Notes: a model not told the origin generated them from the sequence alone. A DNA stretch of 64,000 bases from Virgibacillus sp. AGTR (GCF_016919725.2 NZ_JAJERH010000001.1:124001-188000), one strand, 5' to 3'; positions 17,228-26,956 are shown, counted from the stretch's first letter. A program made the numbers and translations.

Positions 17228-18493
17228 CTAATTCGACGCTATCGTTTCTTTTATTAGCATATTTTTCTCTATCTCCCCATTTTTAATAACAACTTGTACA
17301 GTTTCATTCGTTGCAAGTGAGTAAATATCCTCCAATGGATTCCCCTTTACAACAATAACATCTGCTAACTTTCCTGTTTCAATTGTTCCTACTTTTTCTT
17401 CCCATCCTAAACATTCAGCAGCCGTTTTCGTCGAAGCAACAATAGCTTCCATAGGGCTCATTCCAACGTCTACCATAAGCCCTAATTCTCGAAGATTCGT
17501 CCCATGCTTCATTACGCCAGCATCCGTACCCATTGCTATTTTCACACCAGCTTGATGTGCTTTAGCAATACTTGCTTTATGCTGTTCAATTACCTCTTTC
17601 GATTTTTGCACGGCTGTATCAGGCATGCCTGTTTCCTTTGCTGTTTCCAGAACGGCAACTGGCGCAAGCAAGGTTGGTACTAAAAACGTACCATTTTCAA
17701 GCATCATTTCAATGGCTTCATCATCTAAAAATATTCCATGCTCAATGGAATGAATTCCTGCTTTAACAGCATTTTTAATCCCTTCAGCACCTTGTGCATG
17801 TGCCATAACTTTTACGTTTTTCCGAAAACGTCCTTCCTTTACGATCGCTTTAAGTTCATTTAATGAGAATTGAGTAAATTCTGGGTGATCTGTGGCACTC
17901 AATACTCCACCAGTTGCATGAACTTTAATAACTTCAGCTCCTGCACGTAGCATTTCTCTTGTCTTTTTACGAACCTCTTCCACCCCATCACACTTTCCAC
18001 TTGGCATTCCAGGATAATTAGAAGGTAAAAGATCAACTACATTTCCGGAAACTGTATAACCATCTCCATGTCCACCAGTAATTGTTAAGGCGTTAATACT
18101 TAATTGTAATCTTGGTCCAGAAATAAGCCCTTCTTCAATGGCCTTTTTCACTCCTAGATCAGTCCCCAATGCGTCCCGAACTGAAGTAATACCTGCATGT
18201 AACGTAGTCTTTAAATACTTAGCTGCTTGATAATACATAAATGAGAATGGTGTTGCAAGCCTATCAGCAATTGGCGAAAATTCCATCATCATATGCACAT
18301 GAGAATCAATTAATCCAGGTAAAATAGTGCCTCCTTGAGCATCTATTACAGCTTCTTCTCCGGATTTCGCATACCCTTCTTGTTTACCTACATAGGTGAT
18401 TTTCTGATCTTCAATAACCACAATTGAATTTTTTAATGGTTCTTTTCCTGTACCGTCAATTACAGAGCCATTTTCAATAATTATTTTACTCAT
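17228..18493 (-). CDS. Metal-dependent amidohydrolase (Xaa-Pro dipeptidase / imidazolonepropionase-like)
   Basis: A 421-aa cytosolic enzyme of the amidohydrolase superfamily. Metal ligands appear in the expected order: LIDSHVHMMM (HxH, residues 64-66), VIKVHATGG (candidate carboxylated lysine), VMAHAQG, HSIEHGIFL and AMGTDAGVMKHG (aspartate). The beta-sandwich of the N- and C-termini (IIIENGSVIDGTG...VVIKNGEIEK) is complete. Relatives hydrolyse Xaa-Pro dipeptides, aryl-amides or imidazolones, so the substrate is open. The start ATG lies 13 bases after a membrane protein gene that may import its substrate. Confidence 0.88.
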   Translation of the reverse strand: MSKIIIENGSVIDGTGKEPLKNSIVVIEDQKITYVGKQEGYAKSGEEAVIDAQGGTILPGLIDSHVHMMMEFSPIADRLATPFSFMYYQAAKYLKTTLHAGITSVRDALGTDLGVKKAIEEGLISGPRLQLSINALTITGGHGDGYTVSGNVVDLLPSNYPGMPSGKCDGVEEVRKKTREMLRAGAEVIKVHATGGVLSATDHPEFTQFSLNELKAIVKEGRFRKNVKVMAHAQGAEGIKNAVKAGIHSIEHGIFLDDEAIEMMLENGTFLVPTLLAPVAVLETAKETGMPDTAVQKSKEVIEQHKASIAKAHQAGVKIAMGTDAGVMKHGTNLRELGLMVDVGMSPMEAIVASTKTAAECLGWEEKVGTIETGKLADVIVVKGNPLEDIYSLATNETVQVVIKNGEIEKNMLIKETIASN

Positions 18494-18506
18494 TTAATCT
18501 TCCTCC

Positions 18507-19667
18507 TTATAGTGTTTGAACCAAAAACCCAGCAATAACAACAGATGCAACAGTAACAGTAGTGAATCCGCCAATAAGCATTGGAGCTAGTAATTCATTA
18601 AAGATAATTTTCTCTTCTTCTTCATTTCGTGCAGCACTTCGACTAACTTCTTCACATAGGAGATAGTCACCTGGAAAGCCAAACAATGCAGTTAATGCTA
18701 CTGGCATTCCTTTTAATGGATCCCATTTGACTAGCTTAGAAACAATAAACCCACCCAGCGCAATACCAAATGTTCCCAAAATTAGAATTAATAGAATGCT
18801 TGGTAAATTGGCTAGTACTTCTTGTGGTGTTACATCTGCCATTGTACCAATTACTACAAAGACAATCGCAATCATCGTAATGGTGAATGAATTTGCTTTT
18901 TCTAATGTCTTCGTTTCAAAAATCCCAATTTTAAGTCCTGCAATTCCAATCGCCAAACACCATAATGTAGCATGAATAGGAGTTACTTCACCTAACGTAG
19001 TACCAATAGCTGCACCGATAAATATATAAAATAACTTAAGAACCGCACTTTCTCTTAGTGGACTAGCTTTTGTTTTCTCTTTGGTTGCAGCAACTTCATT
19101 TGCCATAGGCACAAAGGTTCCATTATCCAGTTGGTTTTGTATTTTCACTGCATACTTGCGCATAAAATTTAGTGCAAGAGGCATCCCGAACAAACCTTGA
19201 AAAGCTACGATTAAAGCAGGAATAACAACTAAGCTTGATCTTCCAATCGATGCAAGTTCTTCAGAAGTAATGAGGAGAGCAATAATTCCACCGCTTAGAG
19301 GTCCAACTCCAGCAACAGCCGTGCCATAATCAAACATGAGCGAAACAATAACAAGAATAATAATTCCTGATACAATAACTCCACCAAGTGCAATCAATAC
19401 AGCTTTTACTTGGCTTCTTAACAAAGATAGTGGGATCATCGTCCCCATATGCAAAATAGCTGGTCCTACTAAAATAGCTCCTAAAGCAGCAAATTGTGAT
19501 TTTTCTAAAATGTCTTCAGGAAATATTCCTGTCCAGACACAAACTAGGAATCCAACCATGGCTGTTAGGAGCATGGGAATCCGAGCTCTAGAAATAATGG
19601 AGAGCCATTCTCCTAGGGCAATTAACGCAAAAATAAGTGCAGTAGCAATAAGTGGATTACTTAACAA
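18507..19667 (-). CDS. Polytopic membrane protein, probable transporter
   Basis: A 386-aa protein with about ten to eleven hydrophobic helices and a hydrophilic loop near residues 180-205. I do not recognise the family with certainty. Glycine-rich helices (GVGPLSGGIIALLITSEE; LFGFPGDYLLCEEVSRSAA) suggest an ion-coupled carrier. It is the first gene of a two-gene operon with the amidohydrolase, which argues for import of the substrate of that enzyme. The start ATG at 19667 has GAGGGG upstream. Confidence 0.7.
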   Translation of the reverse strand: MLSNPLIATALIFALIALGEWLSIISRARIPMLLTAMVGFLVCVWTGIFPEDILEKSQFAALGAILVGPAILHMGTMIPLSLLRSQVKAVLIALGGVIVSGIIILVIVSLMFDYGTAVAGVGPLSGGIIALLITSEELASIGRSSLVVIPALIVAFQGLFGMPLALNFMRKYAVKIQNQLDNGTFVPMANEVAATKEKTKASPLRESAVLKLFYIFIGAAIGTTLGEVTPIHATLWCLAIGIAGLKIGIFETKTLEKANSFTITMIAIVFVVIGTMADVTPQEVLANLPSILLILILGTFGIALGGFIVSKLVKWDPLKGMPVALTALFGFPGDYLLCEEVSRSAARNEEEEKIIFNELLAPMLIGGFTTVTVASVVIAGFLVQTL

Positions 19668-20264
19668 GAGAACCCCTCCTCAAAATGAATTTTTATTACT
19701 ATATCACCAGCTTAAATTTTTGTCTATACTGTTTTTTCAGACAATTTATTACAGTTTTAATAGTATAAGTTAATTAATTTTTTCGAATTAACTAGCCCAA
19801 TTATTGATTTATCAGCAAAGAAAACGGTTCCTTTATTATCGATACATGATTTCAATTCCCGCTCATATACGACGAATTTCGACAAAATTTTTTTGATTTT
19901 CAAGGAATATAGAAATTTATGTGGCGTTTATATCTAAAAACGCTCTACTTAAAAGACGGACAACGTACTCTTTATCTTCAGATGCGTAGATAAACGATTA
20001 CGGAAGAAAAGGTTTCGGACGGAAAACATAAAACCCTCTGTACATTAGCATAAGGCTGCTAACAAGCCAGCAGAGGAAAAGCAAAGTATCTTTCAGGAGC
20101 AGCTTCGTTGCACGAACCGTTATTTCTAGTTGGTTATCATTCTTTGTTTTTAAAATTTTTATCCTATCTTATTAATAGCGCTTCTAATTACACTTGCGCC
20201 CACTACTATTATTCCATTAAAGCATAGGTTATTAGTGTAGATTTAAGCAAAGAGGTGATTATTT
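19668..20264. other. Intergenic stretch before hsp20
   Basis: About 600 bases with no supportable ORF on either strand. It holds the promoter regions of the membrane protein gene (minus) and hsp20 (plus). A small inverted element (CTGCT...AGCAG inside CCCTCTG...CAGAGG, about 20032-20075) is visible but unassigned. No CIRCE element was found. Confidence 0.4.
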
Positions 20265-20684
20265 GTGGATAATAACGATAATCGTTTAAAGCGAGTTGAA
20301 CGGAATCCCTTTCATGGCTTAATGGAACAAATGGATACATTCTTTAATGAATCTGCAAAGAATTTCAATTCATTGGTAAAACGCCCTTTAAACGTCCATA
20401 CCTATGAAACAAAGTCAAATGTAATTGTTGAAGCAGAATTACCTGGATATAAACGTGACCAAATCCAATTAGAGATTATCGGAAATCAATTACGTATTGC
20501 AGTGGAAGAATTTTCATCCAATGAGCAGGAAAGAAGCTACCGCGGCCAACGTGCGGAACGAACAATTACGATTCCATTCACCATATCGGAAAAAGAAACA
20601 AAGGCTGACTTAAACAATGGAATATTACAAATAACCATTCCTAAGAAGAATTCAAGTAGACGATTCATTGATATTAATGACTGA
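20265..20684 (+). CDS. Hsp20/alpha-crystallin small heat shock protein
   Basis: A 139-aa ATP-independent holdase. The alpha-crystallin domain spans about residues 38-130, with VEAELPGYKRDQIQLEI and the C-terminal ADLNNGILQITIPKK motif; the last residues resemble the flexible IxI tail region. The start is GTG at 20265, eight bases after AGAGGTG. It stands alone and is followed by a strong terminator. No CIRCE or CtsR box was recognised upstream. Confidence 0.93.
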   Translation: MDNNDNRLKRVERNPFHGLMEQMDTFFNESAKNFNSLVKRPLNVHTYETKSNVIVEAELPGYKRDQIQLEIIGNQLRIAVEEFSSNEQERSYRGQRAERTITIPFTISEKETKADLNNGILQITIPKKNSSRRFIDIND

Positions 20685-20686
20685 CA

Positions 20687-20732
20687 GAAAAAACACCATT
20701 TTAACATAACATTTTGTTAAGATGGTGTTTTG
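20687..20732 (+). terminator. Intrinsic terminator after hsp20
   Basis: A strong stem AAAACACCAT-TTTAACA / TGTTAAGATGGTGTTTT with a 7-base loop. T-rich on both strands, so it may also serve the convergent symporter gene that ends at 20759. Confidence 0.85.
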
Positions 20733-20758
20733 AATGTAAGGACATTCTCCTTTCATAT

Positions 20759-21724
20759 TTATGCTAATTTTTCTTCATTATCTTGTGGTGGATCAATATT
20801 TTCACTTTGCTTTGCCCAAATGGTTGCTAGAATAGGTCCCGAAATATTATGCCAAACACTAAACAAGGCACTCGGAACCGCCGCGATCGGTGAAAAATAA
20901 GCAAGTGCCAATGTTGAACCAAGTCCAGAATTTTGCATACCCACTTCAATTGCCACCGCCTTTTGATCTTTGATATCAAGTTTTACAACTTTTGCTAGCA
21001 GAAATCCAAGTAGTAATCCTAATCCATTATGCAAAATTACAACTGAAAAGACAGTAAATGCTGATGAAGTAATATTTTCTGTATTCACAGATACAACAGC
21101 ACCTGCAACTGCAACAATGCCAATAACTGAAACGAGCGGTAAAACTTTTATGCTTTGTTCAACTCGTCTTCGAAATACCATACGAATAACAATGCCTAGA
21201 ATAATTGGTATTAAAACGATCTTTACAATGGTCAAAAACATACTACCAGCCGAAATCGGCAGCCATTCACTTGCCAATAGCCAAGTCATTGTTGGAGTTA
21301 AAACTGGGGCAAGCACTGTAGATACTGCTGTTACGGAAACAGATAGTGCGGTGTTACCTTTTGCTAGAAACGTCATAACATTGGATGCTGTGCCACCTGG
21401 GCAGCAACCAACTAAAATAACACCGACTGCTACTTCTGATGGAAGTTGAAAAAGGATGGCCAAGCCATAAGCCAATAAAGGCATGATGGTATATTGTGCT
21501 AATACTGCAAGCATGACACTTTTTGGTGCTTGAACGACACCTTTAAAATCAGCCGTGGAAAGTGTTAACCCCATACCAAACATGATGATTACTAGAAGTA
21601 GCGGAATGAATGAAACTATCCAAGAAAAACCACTTGGAAATATAAAACTTAGAGTCCCAAATAGAATAACCCAGATGGCAAATGTGTTGCCTGCAACTGT
21701 ACTAATTTTTTCTAATAGCTTCAA
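20759..21724 (-). CDS. Bile acid:sodium symporter family (BASS) transporter
   Basis: A 321-aa membrane protein with about ten helices of the BASS family (B. subtilis YocS-like). Diagnostic stretches are VGVILVGCCPGGTASNVMTFLAKGN near residue 105 and AIEVGMQNSGLGSTLALAYF near 260, which form the crossing helices of the sodium sites. Relatives in Firmicutes carry organic acids such as pyruvate precursors or pantoate. The start is TTG at 21724, because GGGGGGAG lies 6 bases upstream; an ATG at 21757 has none. Monocistronic, convergent with hsp20. Confidence 0.9.
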   Translation of the reverse strand: MKLLEKISTVAGNTFAIWVILFGTLSFIFPSGFSWIVSFIPLLLVIIMFGMGLTLSTADFKGVVQAPKSVMLAVLAQYTIMPLLAYGLAILFQLPSEVAVGVILVGCCPGGTASNVMTFLAKGNTALSVSVTAVSTVLAPVLTPTMTWLLASEWLPISAGSMFLTIVKIVLIPIILGIVIRMVFRRRVEQSIKVLPLVSVIGIVAVAGAVVSVNTENITSSAFTVFSVVILHNGLGLLLGFLLAKVVKLDIKDQKAVAIEVGMQNSGLGSTLALAYFSPIAAVPSALFSVWHNISGPILATIWAKQSENIDPPQDNEEKLA

Positions 21725-21900
21725 GTGGACTCCCCCCTTATTTAAATAATATTTCAATATAATAACAAAAATCTGATAATAAAGTCTAGTACTAATTTGC
21801 CCTTTTAAGACCTATTAAACATATTGCTGAAGTGACAAAAACAGGAGTATAGTACCAAAGCTAATTAGCCAAGCAGAAATATGTTTTTCAAGATCCATTG

Positions 21901-21930
21901 TTGTACACGGTAAAAATTTTGGTTTATAAT
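21901..21930 (+). promoter_or_regulatory. Candidate promoter of the feo operon
   Basis: TTGTAC at 21901 and TATAAT at 21925 with an 18-bp spacer, about 120 bases upstream of feoA. No good 19-bp Fur box was found around it. Confidence 0.45.
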
Positions 21931-22053
21931 CATAATATATTCAATGAAGAAAAACAGGCACATTCTAAGTTAACGTACATATTTATACCTATATGTACTC
22001 ATAAGTTGCCCTAATCCAACTGTTTATACAACGACCAAAAGGAGATGACAAAA

Positions 22054-22305
22054 TTGATAGAGGGTAAGCCAATTTACCAATATCAAGTTGGAGATCAACT
22101 ACAGATTACATCTATTAAACTAAAAAATGTAATGCGAAGAAGACTACTAGATTTAGGTTTTGTACCTGGAGTGACTATAGAAGTAGTACAAAAAAGTCCA
22201 TTAGGTGACCCTGTAGCGTTTAAAGTGTTTCATACAACAATCGCTTTGCGTAAAGAAGAAAGCTCACTTATTTATGCAAAAAAAATGAATCGCGAGGTGA
22301 TATAA
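22054..22305 (+). CDS. feoA: Ferrous iron transport protein A
   Basis: An 83-aa SH3-like protein that supports FeoB. The typical LKNVMRRRLLDLGFVPGVTIEVV core and DPVAFKVFHTTIALRKEE end are present. AAAGGAG at 22040-22046 runs directly into an ATG at 22045, so the start is more likely the TTG at 22054, nine bases downstream. It abuts feoB-N (stop and next start are adjacent). Confidence 0.92.
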   Translation: MIEGKPIYQYQVGDQLQITSIKLKNVMRRRLLDLGFVPGVTIEVVQKSPLGDPVAFKVFHTTIALRKEESSLIYAKKMNREVI

Positions 22306-23037
22306 ATGAGTCACACGATTGCCTTAGCAGGTAACCCGAATACCGGAAAAAGTACATTGTTCAATTTATTAACTGGATTGAAACAGCACACTGGAAATTG
22401 GCCAGGTAAAACAGTCGTACGTGCGGAAGGAGAACTTAAAACGGATAATCATATCTATCAGGTTATTGATTTACCTGGAACCTATTCCCTTTATTCCAAC
22501 TCTGCGGATGAAGAAGTCGCAAGAGATTTTATTATTTTTGAAAAGCCAGATATAACCTTAGTTGTCGTAGATGCAACTTCATTAGACCGAAATCTAAATT
22601 TAGCATTACAAGTTTTTGAAATGACCAGCAATGCTATTCTTTGCATCAATTTAATTGATGAAGCAAGAAGAAAAGGAATACACATAGATAAGGAAGAGCT
22701 ATCTCGCCAATTGGGAATTCCGGTTATTTTAATATCAGCCCGAGAAAAAATTGGTATTATTCAATTACTTAAAACGATCGACCAAATGATTGATGGCAAA
22801 ATACAGACACATCCGTTTCAAGTTCAGTACGCAGACGAGGTGGAACAAAAAATACATGAATTACAGCCTAAAATACAAGCTATTTTTGGTGACTCATTAC
22901 CTTCCAGATGGCTATCCCTTCGATTATTGGATGGAGATAAGCAACTGCTTGAGGCACTAAAAGCTTATATTCGAGACCCTAACTTCGTCCATTCTCAGCA
23001 ACAATTAGTAAAGGGGGATTGTTGTCATGGAGCATAA
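22306..23037 (+). CDS. feoB: FeoB N-terminal GTPase, encoded as a separate protein
   Basis: A 243-aa soluble G protein corresponding to the cytosolic half of FeoB. G1 is GNPNTGKST (residues 8-16), G3 is DLPGTYSL near 53 and the G4 region is INLIDEA near 115. A helical domain follows (residues about 165-235). The product ends at KGDCCHGA, where normal FeoB continues into its membrane domain. The next gene starts 11 bases before this stop, so the halves are translationally coupled and presumably assemble into one Fe(II) transporter. Confidence 0.93.
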   Translation: MSHTIALAGNPNTGKSTLFNLLTGLKQHTGNWPGKTVVRAEGELKTDNHIYQVIDLPGTYSLYSNSADEEVARDFIIFEKPDITLVVVDATSLDRNLNLALQVFEMTSNAILCINLIDEARRKGIHIDKEELSRQLGIPVILISAREKIGIIQLLKTIDQMIDGKIQTHPFQVQYADEVEQKIHELQPKIQAIFGDSLPSRWLSLRLLDGDKQLLEALKAYIRDPNFVHSQQQLVKGDCCHGA

Positions 23038-24427
23038 TGTTGAACAGAAGCTACACCAGTTAGATAATCTCTTTAATGAACAAGAAAATATGCAATCAGA
23101 TGACTTACGAGATCACATTGTTTCACGTATATATACATCTTCTCAGGATCTAACTAACAAATCAGTAGCATATTCGAATAAAAAAGTCTCATGGTTAGAT
23201 GAAAATTTAGACAAAATTCTCACGTCAAAGGCTTTCGGATTTCCGATTATGCTACTTATGCTTGGTGTTGTAATTTATTTAACTATAGCTGGTGCAAATT
23301 ATCCTGGTGTCGTCATTGCGGAAGCCTTTGCCACTGTGGAAGATTGGTTAACGGCATTATTTCAGTGGTTGCAAGCACCAGACTGGCTATACGGTATCCT
23401 AATAGAGGGATTTTATCGTGGAACATCATGGGTGGTTAGTGTAATGCTCCCACCAATGGCAATCTTCTTTCCAATGTTTGCCCTATTGGAGAACTTTGGT
23501 TATTTACCAAGGGTTGCCTTCAATTTAGATCGCTTTTTTAAAAAATCAGGTGCACATGGCAAACAATCGTTAACGATGGCTATGGGGTTTGGCTGTAACG
23601 CAGCTGCAGTAATGTCTTCACGTATTGTCGAATCTCCAAGAGAGCGAATGCTGGCCATTTTAACAAATAATTTTGTTCCATGTAATGGGCGCTGGCCATT
23701 ATTAATATTGCTCGCAGGTTTATTCATGGCTGCAGGCTTTTCTGGGGGAATGAATACATTCATATCAGCTGCTGTCGTTGTAGGAATTGTATTATTCGGT
23801 GTAATCATGACACTATTTGTATCATGGGCTCTTTCAAAAACATTACTAAGGGGCGTCCCCTCCCACTATACATTGGAGCTGCCTCCATACCGTAAACCCA
23901 AAATATGGAACACGATTGTCCGAGCTACTTTAGATAAATCTTGGTTTGTTTTAAAACGGGCTGTTATTGTTGCGGCACCAGCTTCAGTTATTACTTGGAT
24001 TTTAGCAAATATATTTATTGCTGATTTAAGTATACTTGAGCATGTTGCTGGCTTTTTCGATCCATTCGCACAAGCCATTGGTTTAGATGGATTTATTTTA
24101 ATGGCTTTTATACTCGGATTTCCTGCAAATGAAATTGTCCTACCAATTTTATTGATGGGATACCTTTCAACAGGTTCTATGATTGAAGTAGATAATCTTA
24201 ATGATCTAAAGCAAATTTTCCTTGATCATGGATGGACTTGGTTAACCGCATTAAACATGATGCTATTTTCCCTTTTACATTATCCTTGTGGTACAACAAT
24301 GTTAAATATATGGAAAGAAACTAAAAGTCCTAAATGGACATTTGCTGCTTTTGCGCTGCCAACCGCAATTGCTATTACAGTAACGTTTACAATTGCACAA
24401 ATCGTTAGAGGTTTAGGGCTTGTATAA
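23027..24427 (+). CDS. feoB: FeoB C-terminal membrane domain, encoded as a separate protein
   Basis: A 466-aa protein with a soluble N-terminal linker (residues 1-65) followed by about ten helices containing the two Gate (nucleoside-recognition-type) motifs. The conserved FeoB cysteines are in GFGCNAAAVMSSR near residue 188 and NNFVPCNGRWPLL near 220. It has its own ATG at 23027 and AAAGGGGGAT site 8 bases upstream, inside the feoB-N end, which argues for a natural division and not a frameshift. No FeoC-like gene follows. Confidence 0.92.
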   Translation: MEHNVEQKLHQLDNLFNEQENMQSDDLRDHIVSRIYTSSQDLTNKSVAYSNKKVSWLDENLDKILTSKAFGFPIMLLMLGVVIYLTIAGANYPGVVIAEAFATVEDWLTALFQWLQAPDWLYGILIEGFYRGTSWVVSVMLPPMAIFFPMFALLENFGYLPRVAFNLDRFFKKSGAHGKQSLTMAMGFGCNAAAVMSSRIVESPRERMLAILTNNFVPCNGRWPLLILLAGLFMAAGFSGGMNTFISAAVVVGIVLFGVIMTLFVSWALSKTLLRGVPSHYTLELPPYRKPKIWNTIVRATLDKSWFVLKRAVIVAAPASVITWILANIFIADLSILEHVAGFFDPFAQAIGLDGFILMAFILGFPANEIVLPILLMGYLSTGSMIEVDNLNDLKQIFLDHGWTWLTALNMMLFSLLHYPCGTTMLNIWKETKSPKWTFAAFALPTAIAITVTFTIAQIVRGLGLV

Positions 24428-24486
24428 GCTTAACCTTGGTTGTTGATTGTTTCTTTCAACACATACGAAGATTAGTGGGCAATATC

Positions 24487-24760
24487 TGAACTGCGCCCTG
24501 TCAAGTAAACAGTGGAAATAATTAATAATAAAAATGGATTTAAGCGGCTTTAGCTCTATCAACAGGGACTAAGGCCGTTTCATTTACTTGATATCTATCA
24601 TTCGATATAATCATCAATTGCTTTTGAAAGCTCTTTAAACGTTCCTTACCTATGTAGATAATACTTCTCACATTTCTGAGTTCTCCAAAACAATTCCATT
24701 GGTCCGTTATCAATGCACTTACCAACTCGGGACATACTGTGTGTCATTTCTGCTAGATCC
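24487..24760 (-). mobile_element. 3' end of an IS3-family element with degraded orfB
   Basis: On the minus strand, frames across 24760-24540 read MSRVGKCIDNGPME, FWRTQKCEKYYLHR and ELSKAIDDYIE, then a NGLSP-type end. This is the DDE-domain C-terminus of IS150-group transposases, broken by at least three stops or shifts. Past the stop, 24487-24512 (TGAACTGCGCCCTGTCAAGTAAACAG as read on plus from 24487) resembles the terminal repeat of such elements. The 5' part is missing. The 100 bases on either side hold nothing else I can support. Confidence 0.75.
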
Positions 24761-24910
24761 ATCTTACACTGCGGTTACTAAATAGGCAAACAACCTTTTC
24801 TATCAGTAATTAACAAGAAACAGAAATTTGGATGATCTAGGGACAATTACCAAACTTTCGGGTAGAAACTACTATATTGATTTAATAGTATGTTTATTTT
24901 CCAATGTCCA

Positions 24911-25636
24911 TTAATGACTTTTAATCAAAACGGTATAAATGAGAATAAACAGTACCCCTAATAGGAGATGAATATAAGATGTTGAAAAACTGCCCCTGCG
25001 ATAATGAATACCATGAATGCTAGCATATCCTAGTGTGCCTATCGCGATTCCCATGCAAACAGATTTTGTTTTGAATGTAAAATCCATTACAAAATGTCCT
25101 ATTGCTATAAATAAAATCATAAAAAATGCTAACGAAAACGCAGTAATCAGAAAGGGAGAAAGCGTATCTGTCCAAGCTAAAAAAGACACAAATAAAGCCA
25201 TTCCTTCAGGTATCTGGTGAATCACAAATGGCCCTAATAGTGTTCCATCTAACAACCAGGTAGCACTATCTAATTCCATACCTACCATCAGTCCAACTGG
25301 CAGATTATGAAATACAATTCCTATGATTAAAAAAAACGAACTTAAAATCATCCGTGGTCTCAGCTGGTCACTATTAACAGATTTTAATACATTGGTTTCA
25401 AGAAATAACATAAAGGATACGCCACCTAGAATTCCAATTATTAATCCTAAACGATTATAATGACCCATAGCCTCAGGAACTAACATGAAAACTACAATTC
25501 CTATAAGTATACCAGAAGCAAACAGATAGAGATTTGCAGTCTGTTTGTTAAAAATAATTTTCATAATCGATGCTAAGAAACCTCCAAATAAAAGACCAAT
25601 AAAAACAAGAACACCTACGATGACTACTAATTTCAT
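24911..25636 (-). CDS. ZIP family metal ion transporter
   Basis: A 241-aa protein with eight predicted helices. The ZIP metal-site motifs are present in order: HNLPVG in helix 4 (near residue 109) and HQIPEG in helix 5 (near residue 139). The histidine-rich loop common in eukaryotic members is absent, as usual in bacteria. It probably takes up zinc or another divalent metal. The start ATG at 25636 has AAGGAGAGG upstream. It is the only intact gene in an otherwise decayed 3-kb region. Confidence 0.88.
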   Translation of the reverse strand: MKLVVIVGVLVFIGLLFGGFLASIMKIIFNKQTANLYLFASGILIGIVVFMLVPEAMGHYNRLGLIIGILGGVSFMLFLETNVLKSVNSDQLRPRMILSSFFLIIGIVFHNLPVGLMVGMELDSATWLLDGTLLGPFVIHQIPEGMALFVSFLAWTDTLSPFLITAFSLAFFMILFIAIGHFVMDFTFKTKSVCMGIAIGTLGYASIHGIHYRRGSFSTSYIHLLLGVLFILIYTVLIKSH

Positions 25637-25867
25637 TCACAACCTCTCCTTAAGGATATATTTATACAAGCTCAGAAAAAATGAATGAAAGTGAAAATTC
25701 AATCAGTGAGGGTTTTACTGCCAGTTATATGTGGGATAAATGTTCATGAATACGTGTATTTTTCATCCATTTTTTACACATTGTTTACCATCATTTCATA
25801 CATACTTAAAAATGCTGCTTTATACTTGAATTAAAGCTATAGATAATACATGTATGGAGGGATCCAA

Positions 25868-25927
25868 ATGAGGTTTCTTGCCAAAGTTGCTATTTGTCTT
25901 ACGGCTATGATTATCTACTATGTTTAA
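25868..25927 (+). CDS. Possible 19-residue hydrophobic peptide
   Basis: ATG at 25868 has GGAGGGATCCAA directly before it, an excellent ribosome binding site, and the frame runs 19 codons to TAA. The peptide (MRFLAKVAICLTAMIIYYV) would form one membrane helix. An upstream TAGATAAT could be a -10. It may be a genuine small membrane protein or the first part of a truncated gene, because this region is full of decayed sequence. Confidence 0.35.
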   Translation: MRFLAKVAICLTAMIIYYV

Positions 25928-26311
25928 TTTTCTATGTATGCAAGAAAAGCAACTCCCTTTCAAGCTACAACCTTCTTAATCCATTCAGTCCATAATTAAT
26001 TTCTGCTCAAAAGATATGCATCCACTAAAATACTATTTGCTAAATTCATAAACCAGCTAATTAAATAATTCACCATCTGCATTGAAGACTGGCCACTCAC
26101 CTGATTTAGGTAACTTCACTGAGGACGGAGTATGTGCATCTGCGCATATTCGGAACAAAAGCATTTATCGCCCATTGACTCATTACTAATGGATGATGTT
26201 TTTTAATTCTTTATGATAGCCAACTACAGTTAATTTATCTGGGAGGATAATTTTATCGTTCACCCTTCATGTTTTGTCTTTGGAGACACCTCCTAAAACA
26301 CTAACTCTTTT
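25928..26311. other. Decayed stretch between the ZIP gene and the terC remnant
   Basis: No open frame with a ribosome binding site. The minus strand gives short protein-like pieces interrupted by stops, which look like an eroded gene that I cannot identify. Confidence 0.35.
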
Positions 26312-26956
26312 TTACTTACTTCTTCGGTACTCTCCTATACTAAGAACAATTAAAATAATAATTAAGCGTAAGTACGCTTCCGATAAAGATAACGCTTTCA
26401 AAATGTTTTGCACAAGAGTCTCTCTCTGGAGCATTCTCCTGCTGTATATGTAAATAGAGCCGCTCTCCCATACATAATGATTGGTAACCGCCTCCATTAA
26501 TTCCATCCTACATTGACTGGCTATAATAATGAGTGGAATTACTGACAATGATGCCAATCATGATAAGAAATATATCACCATATTAGAAATAGCTACAATT
26601 GCCAATACATTATCTAAGCTCATGATTAAATCAGCAACAATTATAAGTACAATAGATTCCCACATGGAACTTCCTATTCTTATAATTTACTCCCCCTGTT
26701 TGTCCTCTAGTAGCTTATAGGCTACTATGAGTAAAAGAATGCCACCAATCAAATGAATGAAAGGTAATTTTAAGAGATATAGAACGATAAAAACAAAGAG
26801 CATTCGGACAATTGCTCTTAAAATCTCCCATATCACGGCAACCTTTTTTAAATGATCGGAAAGACGTCTGCTTGCCAACGTTATTACAACAGCATTATCA
26901 CCACTTAGAATCAAGTTCACTAACAATATTTTAATTATAGACTCAATTAATCCCAT
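26312..26956 (-). pseudogene. Broken TerC/YjbE family membrane protein gene
   Basis: The first 89 codons (26956-26690) encode a normal TerC/YjbE N-terminus with the metal-binding LSGDNAVVI helix. An in-frame TAA at 26687-26689 interrupts it. The same frame then continues with WESIVLIIVADLIMSLDNVLAIVAISN, the second conserved aspartate helix, after which at least two frameshifts are needed to follow the family to VIPLIIIASQ and LVQNILKAL. One nonsense codon plus shifts make it a clear pseudogene of a manganese or metal exporter type. Confidence 0.85.

Noticed and set aside
21800-22044. Fur box upstream of feoA
   Set aside because: Only loose AT-rich similarity; nothing close to the GATAATGATAATCATTATC consensus.
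23027-23037. Frameshift in feoB
   Set aside because: The second half has its own well-spaced ribosome binding site and ATG, and both ends look natural. A split gene is more likely than an error.
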